The position numbers and the translations under genes are program-made. The notes below the pieces were generated by a model. The model saw nothing but the letters and a program-made list of their open reading frames with translations, was not told where the DNA came from and did no database searches. From Acidocella sp. (GTDB lineage: Bacteria > Pseudomonadota > Alphaproteobacteria > Acetobacterales > Acetobacteraceae), in contig NZ_JAQTZC010000012.1 in NCBI RefSeq assembly GCF_028687955.1, positions 1 to 41,594 of the forward strand: DNA of 41,594 nt. Reading direction: 5' to 3'. Of the stretch, positions 36,739-41,594 are shown piece by piece; within the stretch, counting starts at the first letter, position 1; each line of letters opens with the position of its first letter.

Positions 36739-37427
36739 TGCTCGATACGGTAGACCCCGCCGCCGGGCAGACCGTGCTGGCTGATGCCATCACCTCCCGT
36801 TTCGCCGGCAAAATCGCCCTAGTATCCTCCTTCGGCACAGAATCGGCGATCCTGCTGCATATGGCCGCGCAGATCGACAAGGCCACCCCGGTGATCTTTC
36901 TCGAAACCGGCAAACTCTTCCCCGAAACCCTGGCCTACCGCGATGCGCTGATCGCCCAGCTCGGCCTCACCGGCGTGCGCAACATCCGTCCCAGCCCGGC
37001 GCAGCTCGCCACCTGGGACCCCGAGGGCACGCTCTGGGAGCGCGACACCGAACTGTGCTGCGCCATCCGCAAGACCAACCCGCTGGACGAAGCCCTGGAA
37101 GGCTTCACCGCCTGGATCACCGGGCGCAAGCGCGTTCAGGGCGGCGGGCGGGCCAATCTGCAACTGGTGGAGCCAGGGGCCGACGGCCGCACCACGGTCA
37201 ACCCGCTGGCCTTCTGGAGCGATGACGAAATGGACGCCTATTTCATCACCCACGGCCTGCCGCGCCACCCGCTCCAGGCCCAGGGCTACACCTCCATCGG
37301 CTGCGCCACCTGCACCCTGCGCCCGCTGCCCGGCCAGGACAAACGCTCCGGCCGCTGGGCCGGACAAAAAAAGACCGAATGCGGCATCCACACCGCCCGT
37401 CTGGCCGCCACCGCCTGGGAGATCTGA
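36738..37427 (+). CDS. cysH: Phosphoadenylyl-sulfate (PAPS/APS) reductase
   Basis: IALVSSFGTESAILLHMAAQIDKATPVIFLETGKLFPETLAYRD; ELCCAIRKTNPLDEAL; YTSIGCATCTLRPLPGQDKRSGRWAGQKKTECGIH (CC...CxxC cluster of the APS-reductase type). Confidence 0.95.
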   Translation: MLDTVDPAAGQTVLADAITSRFAGKIALVSSFGTESAILLHMAAQIDKATPVIFLETGKLFPETLAYRDALIAQLGLTGVRNIRPSPAQLATWDPEGTLWERDTELCCAIRKTNPLDEALEGFTAWITGRKRVQGGGRANLQLVEPGADGRTTVNPLAFWSDDEMDAYFITHGLPRHPLQAQGYTSIGCATCTLRPLPGQDKRSGRWAGQKKTECGIHTARLAATAWEI

Positions 37428-37428
37428 G

Positions 37429-38853
37429 CTACCCGCGGTGGCCGCTCAATGCCTGCCCTGCATCCGGGCGCAACCGCGCGCAAAACGGCACCGCCATCAT
37501 TGAGAACAGCCCAACCACAATGAACCCCATCGCGTAGTCGGATTTCATCGCCACGGCGTGCTGGTGCCACCGGGCTGAAAGTTCCAGCGTGGTGGCCCCC
37601 ACCACGATCCCCAAGGTCAGCGTGAGCTGCTGAATGGTGGAATAGAGCGTGGTCGCGGCGGACATCCGCGCACGCGGAATATCGCCATAGGCAATGGTGT
37701 TGAAAGCGGTGAACTGCAACGAACGGAAAAACCCGCCCAGCAGCAAAATACCATCCAACACCAGCGGCGGCCAGCCGGGTTGAAAACTGGCGCAGGCCAT
37801 GATGAACAACGCCGCGACAAAGCCGTTGAGCATCAGCACGGTCCGGAAGCCGAACCGCCGCAGCAACGGCTGCGCGGCGGGCTTCATCGCCAGCGCCCCG
37901 GCCGCCGAGGCAAAGGTGATCAACCCGCTCTGCATCGGCGACTTGCCGAAGCCAAGCTGCAGCATCAGCGGCAGCAGAAACGGCAACGCCCCCACGGCAA
38001 TGCGGAACAAACTTCCCGCCACCACTGAATTGGCGAAGGTCGGTATCCGCAGCAGGGAGAAATCCAGCACCGGCTGCGGGTGACGGCGCATGTGCAACAG
38101 ATACAGCCAAACCGCCCCCACGCCGGCCGCCAGCGCCCCCAGCGTCCAGGAAAGCGGCACAAGGCTGCGCCCCGCGGTCTCGAACCCCGCCATCATCGCC
38201 GCCATGGCAAACCCTGTCAGGATCAGCCCCCAGGAGTCCAGCCTGCCGCCCCGCCCGGCCTCACGGCTGTCGGGAATGAACAGGCTCACCGCGATCACCC
38301 CGATAATGCCGATCAGCACGTTGATATCGAACACCCAGCGCCAGGAAAAATATGTGACGATGAACCCACCCAGCGGCGGCCCCAGAATCGGGCCGACAAG
38401 CGCCGGCATGGTGAGCCAGGACATTGCCACCACCATCTGCGCGCGGCTGACCGAGCGCAGCAGCACCAGCCGCCCGACCGGCAGCATCATCGCCCCGCCC
38501 AGCCCCTGCACCACCCGCGCGGCAACCAGAAACCCAAGGTTTGGCGCCATCCCGCAGGCCACCGAGGCCAGGGTGAAAATCATGATCGCGATGCGGAACA
38601 CCTGGCGCGCGCCGAAATGGTCCGCCACCCAGCCACTGGCCGGGATGAACACTGAAAGACTGATCAGGTACGAGGTCAACGCCACGCTCATATGCAGCGG
38701 CGGCGCATGGAAACTGCGCGCCATTGCCGGCAGCGCGGTGGCGATAACGGTGGAGTCCAAATTCTGCATGAACAGGGCGGTCGCGATGATCACCGCTATC
38801 AACCGCATCCGGCGCTCACTGATAACCGGCTCGGCCTCGTCCTGTTCCATCAC
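37429..38853 (-). CDS. MFS transporter, DHA2 (EmrB/QacA) type
   Basis: FMQNLDSTVIATALPAMARSF...SGWVADHFGARQVFRIAI...GLGGAMMLPVGRLVLLR. Confidence 0.9.
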   Translation of the reverse strand: MMEQDEAEPVISERRMRLIAVIIATALFMQNLDSTVIATALPAMARSFHAPPLHMSVALTSYLISLSVFIPASGWVADHFGARQVFRIAIMIFTLASVACGMAPNLGFLVAARVVQGLGGAMMLPVGRLVLLRSVSRAQMVVAMSWLTMPALVGPILGPPLGGFIVTYFSWRWVFDINVLIGIIGVIAVSLFIPDSREAGRGGRLDSWGLILTGFAMAAMMAGFETAGRSLVPLSWTLGALAAGVGAVWLYLLHMRRHPQPVLDFSLLRIPTFANSVVAGSLFRIAVGALPFLLPLMLQLGFGKSPMQSGLITFASAAGALAMKPAAQPLLRRFGFRTVLMLNGFVAALFIMACASFQPGWPPLVLDGILLLGGFFRSLQFTAFNTIAYGDIPRARMSAATTLYSTIQQLTLTLGIVVGATTLELSARWHQHAVAMKSDYAMGFIVVGLFSMMAVPFCARLRPDAGQALSGHRG

Positions 38854-39200
38854 GCGCGGCTGGCGCCCGCGGCTTCCAGCCGTTGTAGGTAACGCCGCCA
38901 GCGGATGGCGTGTTCGCGCCCCAGTTCCTCAAGATAGTCCCAGGAAAATATCCCGCTGTCATGCCCGTCGGAAAAACTCAGCCGCAGCGCGTAATTGCCA
39001 GCCGGCTCAATGCCGATGATGCCGACATGCATCTTGCCCGTCACCAACACCGCCTGCCCCGGCCCATGCCCCTGCACTTCGGCGCTGGGGCTCTCCACCC
39101 GTAGATACTCCGCCGGCAGGCTCAGCACGCGGCCATCCTCATAGCTCAGTTCGAGCAGGTTTTCCGCCCGCCTCAACTTGATCTGCGCCGGTGTGCTCAC
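38850..39200 (-). CDS. DUF971 / gamma-butyrobetaine hydroxylase N-domain-like protein
   Basis: [30 protein letters not shown]...[26 protein letters not shown]. Confidence 0.92.
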   Translation of the reverse strand: MSTPAQIKLRRAENLLELSYEDGRVLSLPAEYLRVESPSAEVQGHGPGQAVLVTGKMHVGIIGIEPAGNYALRLSFSDGHDSGIFSWDYLEELGREHAIRWRRYLQRLEAAGASRA

Positions 39201-39397
39201 GGCTCGAGCACGCGGGCTTCTTCCGCCAGCATGATCGGGATGCCGTCGCGAATCGGGTAAGCCAGACCGGCCTTGGGGCAGATCAGCTCGCCGTGCTCAC
39301 GGTCATAGGTCAGGGGTCCGCGGGTCAGCGGACAGACCAATATCTCAAGCAGCCGCGGGTCGACCGGCGGTTCTTTATCTTCTTTATCCATGCTCAA
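39197..39397 (-). CDS. Trm112 family protein
   Basis: [50 protein letters not shown]. Confidence 0.95.
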   Translation of the reverse strand: MSMDKEDKEPPVDPRLLEILVCPLTRGPLTYDREHGELICPKAGLAYPIRDGIPIMLAEEARVLEP

Positions 39398-40068
39398 CTT
39401 GCTTTCGGTTTATCGTCATCTTCGCCATGCCCATCCTCGAAGGCATTGATCTCCAGCAGCGCCAGCAACGCGCGGGCGCGTTCGGCCTCATCGCGCGCCT
39501 CCAGCAAAGCCTGTTTCTCCTCAACGTCAAACGGGCAGGCCATGGCGAGCGAGACCACCAACGCCGTGTCGGGCATTTGCGCGATGGTGTCCCAGTTCGC
39601 CTCTACCCCGGCCTTGGCGAAATAACGCCGCAGCGCGGCCAGCAATACGCTCCGCTCGAAGGGCAACCCCACCTGCGGCTCCTGCAGATCAGCCGCAAAA
39701 CCGCTAAAGGCGCCGCGTACCCGGCGGTAGCCGCGCCGCTTCTCCACTTCCTCGACAATGGTAAACCGCGCCACCCCGGTCAGCGTAATGAGGTAACGCC
39801 CGTCGCCACTCTCCTCAAACGCCGAAATCCGCCCCAGGCAGCCAATGCGGTACAGGCCGGGGCCGTTTTCGCCGCGCGACAGACGTTTGTCGGGCTGCAC
39901 CATCCCCAGCATCCGCCCAGAGGCCAGCACATCCTCCACCAAAGCGAGGTAACGCGGCTCGAAGATGTTCAGCGGCAACCGCCCGCCGGGCAGCAGCAGC
40001 GCTCCCGCCAGGGGAAACACCGCGAACGTCTCCGGCAGATTTTCCAACGCGGAGGGCAAAACCGCCAT
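39394..40068 (-). CDS. LON peptidase substrate-binding domain protein
   Basis: [42 protein letters not shown]...[28 protein letters not shown]. Confidence 0.93.
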   Translation of the reverse strand: MAVLPSALENLPETFAVFPLAGALLLPGGRLPLNIFEPRYLALVEDVLASGRMLGMVQPDKRLSRGENGPGLYRIGCLGRISAFEESGDGRYLITLTGVARFTIVEEVEKRRGYRRVRGAFSGFAADLQEPQVGLPFERSVLLAALRRYFAKAGVEANWDTIAQMPDTALVVSLAMACPFDVEEKQALLEARDEAERARALLALLEINAFEDGHGEDDDKPKAS

Positions 40069-40071
40069 GCG

Positions 40072-41016
40072 CTAGCGAAACAACAAAGCTGAAAGCTTAC
40101 GCCGTGCCGCCATGGTGGCCTCATCGTCAAACCCCCAGGCCTCGAAGAACTTCAGCAGTTGCAGCCGCGCGGCGTCCTCGTTCCAGGCCCGGTTGCGGCG
40201 CACGATGTCCAGCAGCGCATCCGCCGCCGCGCCGCGTTCGCCTGAGGCGTTCAGCGCCGTCGCCAGCTCATAGCGCGCCTCAAAATCATCAGGGTTCGCC
40301 GCGAGACGCGCCTCCAGCCCGGCGCGCGCGCCCTGCGCCTTGCGCCCCTCGGCCGCCAGCGCCAGCGCCGAACGCGCGCCCGCGATTTCAGCATGTTCCG
40401 CCAGCTTCTCCGGCACCCCGGCCAGCACCTCGCCAGCCTGCTCCTCATCGCCCAGCGCGATCAGCGCCCGCGCCAGGCCGGACCACGCCTCTGGCTTCTC
40501 ACGGTCCGCCTGCACCGCGGCGGCGAAATGCTGCGCCGCCGATTCGGCATCGCCCTGTTCCAGCAACTCCTTGCCCTGCGCGATCAGCTCCGCACCAGGC
40601 GCCGCCGAGCCTGCCATTTTCAGCAACCCCTCGACGAATCGCTTCACCTCGCTCTCCGGCAGCGCACCGGAGAAGGTATCAGCCACCTGCCCCTGCCAGA
40701 ATGCCACCACCGTCGGCACCGATTGCAACGGCAGCCCCATGCGGGTGAGCTGCGCCACCAGCGCCTGGTTCTTGTCGATGTCGATTTTTACCAGCCGCAC
40801 CCGCCCGCCCTGCGCGCGCACGGTTTTTTCCAGCACCGGCGTCAGGGTTTTGCACGGGCCGCACCACGTCGCCCAGAAATCCACCAGCACGGGAATTTCA
40901 CGCGACGCATCAACCACATCAGCCATAAAACTGGTCTGGTCACTGTCAATAATCATATTGGCCGGCGGCGGCGCCGGGATCGCATCGGTCTCGGTACTGA
41001 AAAGGCTGCTCATCAC
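40072..41016 (-). CDS. Thioredoxin-TPR (CnoX/YbbN-like) protein
   Basis: VLVDFWATWCGPCKTLTPVLEKTVRAQGGRVRLVKIDIDKNQALVAQ...SVPTVVAFWQGQ; C-terminal TPR-like region. Confidence 0.92.
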   Translation of the reverse strand: MMSSLFSTETDAIPAPPPANMIIDSDQTSFMADVVDASREIPVLVDFWATWCGPCKTLTPVLEKTVRAQGGRVRLVKIDIDKNQALVAQLTRMGLPLQSVPTVVAFWQGQVADTFSGALPESEVKRFVEGLLKMAGSAAPGAELIAQGKELLEQGDAESAAQHFAAAVQADREKPEAWSGLARALIALGDEEQAGEVLAGVPEKLAEHAEIAGARSALALAAEGRKAQGARAGLEARLAANPDDFEARYELATALNASGERGAAADALLDIVRRNRAWNEDAARLQLLKFFEAWGFDDEATMAARRKLSALLFR

Positions 41017-41147
41017 TCTTGATCCGTATAGGTTTCCTTGGGGCAGTATATAGTATCAATCCGCGCGCTCACACCCCACGCCAACGAACATGCGGGGGAG
41101 GCTTGCAATCCTCCTCAAGGGGCCTTAAAGAGCCGCTCACGCCATGA

Positions 41148-41222
41148 GCGGGCGTAGCTCAGGGGTAGAGCACAACCTTGCCAAGGTTGGGGTCGAGGGT
41201 TCGAATCCCTTCGCCCGCTCCA
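41148..41222 (+). tRNA. tRNA-Gly (anticodon GCC)
   Basis: GCGGGCGTAGCTCAGGGGTAGAGCACAACCTTGCCAAGGTTGGGGTCGAGGGTTCGAATCCCTTCGCCCGCTCCA; loop TTGCCAA. Confidence 0.97.
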
Positions 41223-41252
41223 GATTTTCTCAGGAAAATCAGAATATTATGA

Positions 41253-41284
41253 GAAGGCCGCCGCAAAGCGGCCCTTCGCTTTTG
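41253..41284 (+). terminator. Rho-independent-like terminator after tRNA-Gly
   Basis: GAAGGCCGC-CGCAAA-GCGGCCCTTC followed by GCTTTT. Confidence 0.7.
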
Positions 41285-41334
41285 GTGCTTACATTTCTTG
41301 GCCCGAAAAAATGTAGGCACTGTGTAAGCAGTTG

Positions 41335-41594
41335 AGGGGCGTTGTTGCATGAGTCGTGTCAGGGTTGGTGGTCGTCATGGTGGCGGCGTTTATCTGACCC
41401 TCACGGACACCGGCATACCGAGGCCGGCCATCCGGCTCAGGACGTTGCAGGCAATTTTGGCTTCGGTCTGTTGATTGGATAGAGTCCGAGCGTGAAGTCG
41501 CCGACCGATGATGGTCTTGTACCGGAACATGGCGGTTTCAGCGAGACTTCGTCGCCCATAGCCGGATCGCCGCTGCCTGCCGCGCCGAATGGGC
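41335..41594 (-). mobile_element. IS5-family insertion sequence, one end (truncated by window end)
   Basis: Candidate terminal sequence GGGGCGTTGTTGCATGAG near 41335; transposase C-terminus encoded on the minus strand. Confidence 0.75.
41390..41594 (-). CDS. IS5-family transposase C-terminus (partial)
   Basis: Minus strand: YGRRSLAETAMFRYKTIIGRRLHARTLSNQQTEAKIACNVLSRMAGLGMPVSVRVR*. Confidence 0.85.
   Translation of the reverse strand, partial: PIRRGRQRRSGYGRRSLAETAMFRYKTIIGRRLHARTLSNQQTEAKIACNVLSRMAGLGMPVSVRVR

Noticed and set aside
41159-41350. 63-aa minus-strand ORF containing GAGEGIRTLDPNLGKVVL
   Set aside because: This is the well-known spurious translation across a tRNA gene (antisense tRNA-Gly), not a protein.
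1-41594. CRISPR arrays, toxin-antitoxin pairs, retrons, prophage or defence islands
   Set aside because: No spaced direct-repeat arrays, no cas/RT/toxin motifs and no phage structural genes recognized in any frame.

Overview
GC-rich (alpha)proteobacterial chromosomal segment. Product families and synteny (rpmH-rnpA-yidD-yidC-engB-argB; cydDC; Trx/LonN/Trm112/DUF971) suggest Acetobacteraceae, but that is inference only. Most of the window is ordinary core metabolism: nnr, a transketolase/PDH-E1-like enzyme, an sHSP, cydDC, panC, an ABC exporter, an FNR-type regulator, a PBP1A, arsC, slt, a UDG, ETF-QO, a fatty acid desaturase, argB through rpmH, a patatin plus histidine kinase pair, cysG-like plus cysH, and a five-gene coupled operon. 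There are three tRNA genes: Pro-GGG, Pro-CGG and Gly-GCC. I found no CRISPR array, prophage or clear defence island, and no convincing wholly new system. The most useful observations are small features that the ORF track misses. They are: (i) a three-hairpin ROSE-like RNA thermometer with a heat-shock-like promoter upstream of the sHSP; (ii) a perfect FNR box (TTGAT-N4-ATCAA) upstream of the fnr-like gene; (iii) three decayed gene relics without intact ORFs (RcnB-like, cytochrome b561-like, and a moaB with an internal deletion); (iv) an IS630/IS66 mosaic scar; (v) a 650-bp intergenic region with two compensatorily diverged copies of one palindrome; (vi) a tRNA-Pro(CGG) that appears to carry A37 instead of G37; (vii) an 18-codon leader ORF overlapping the cysH start; (viii) rpmH starting with GTG. 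The window ends inside an IS5-family element.
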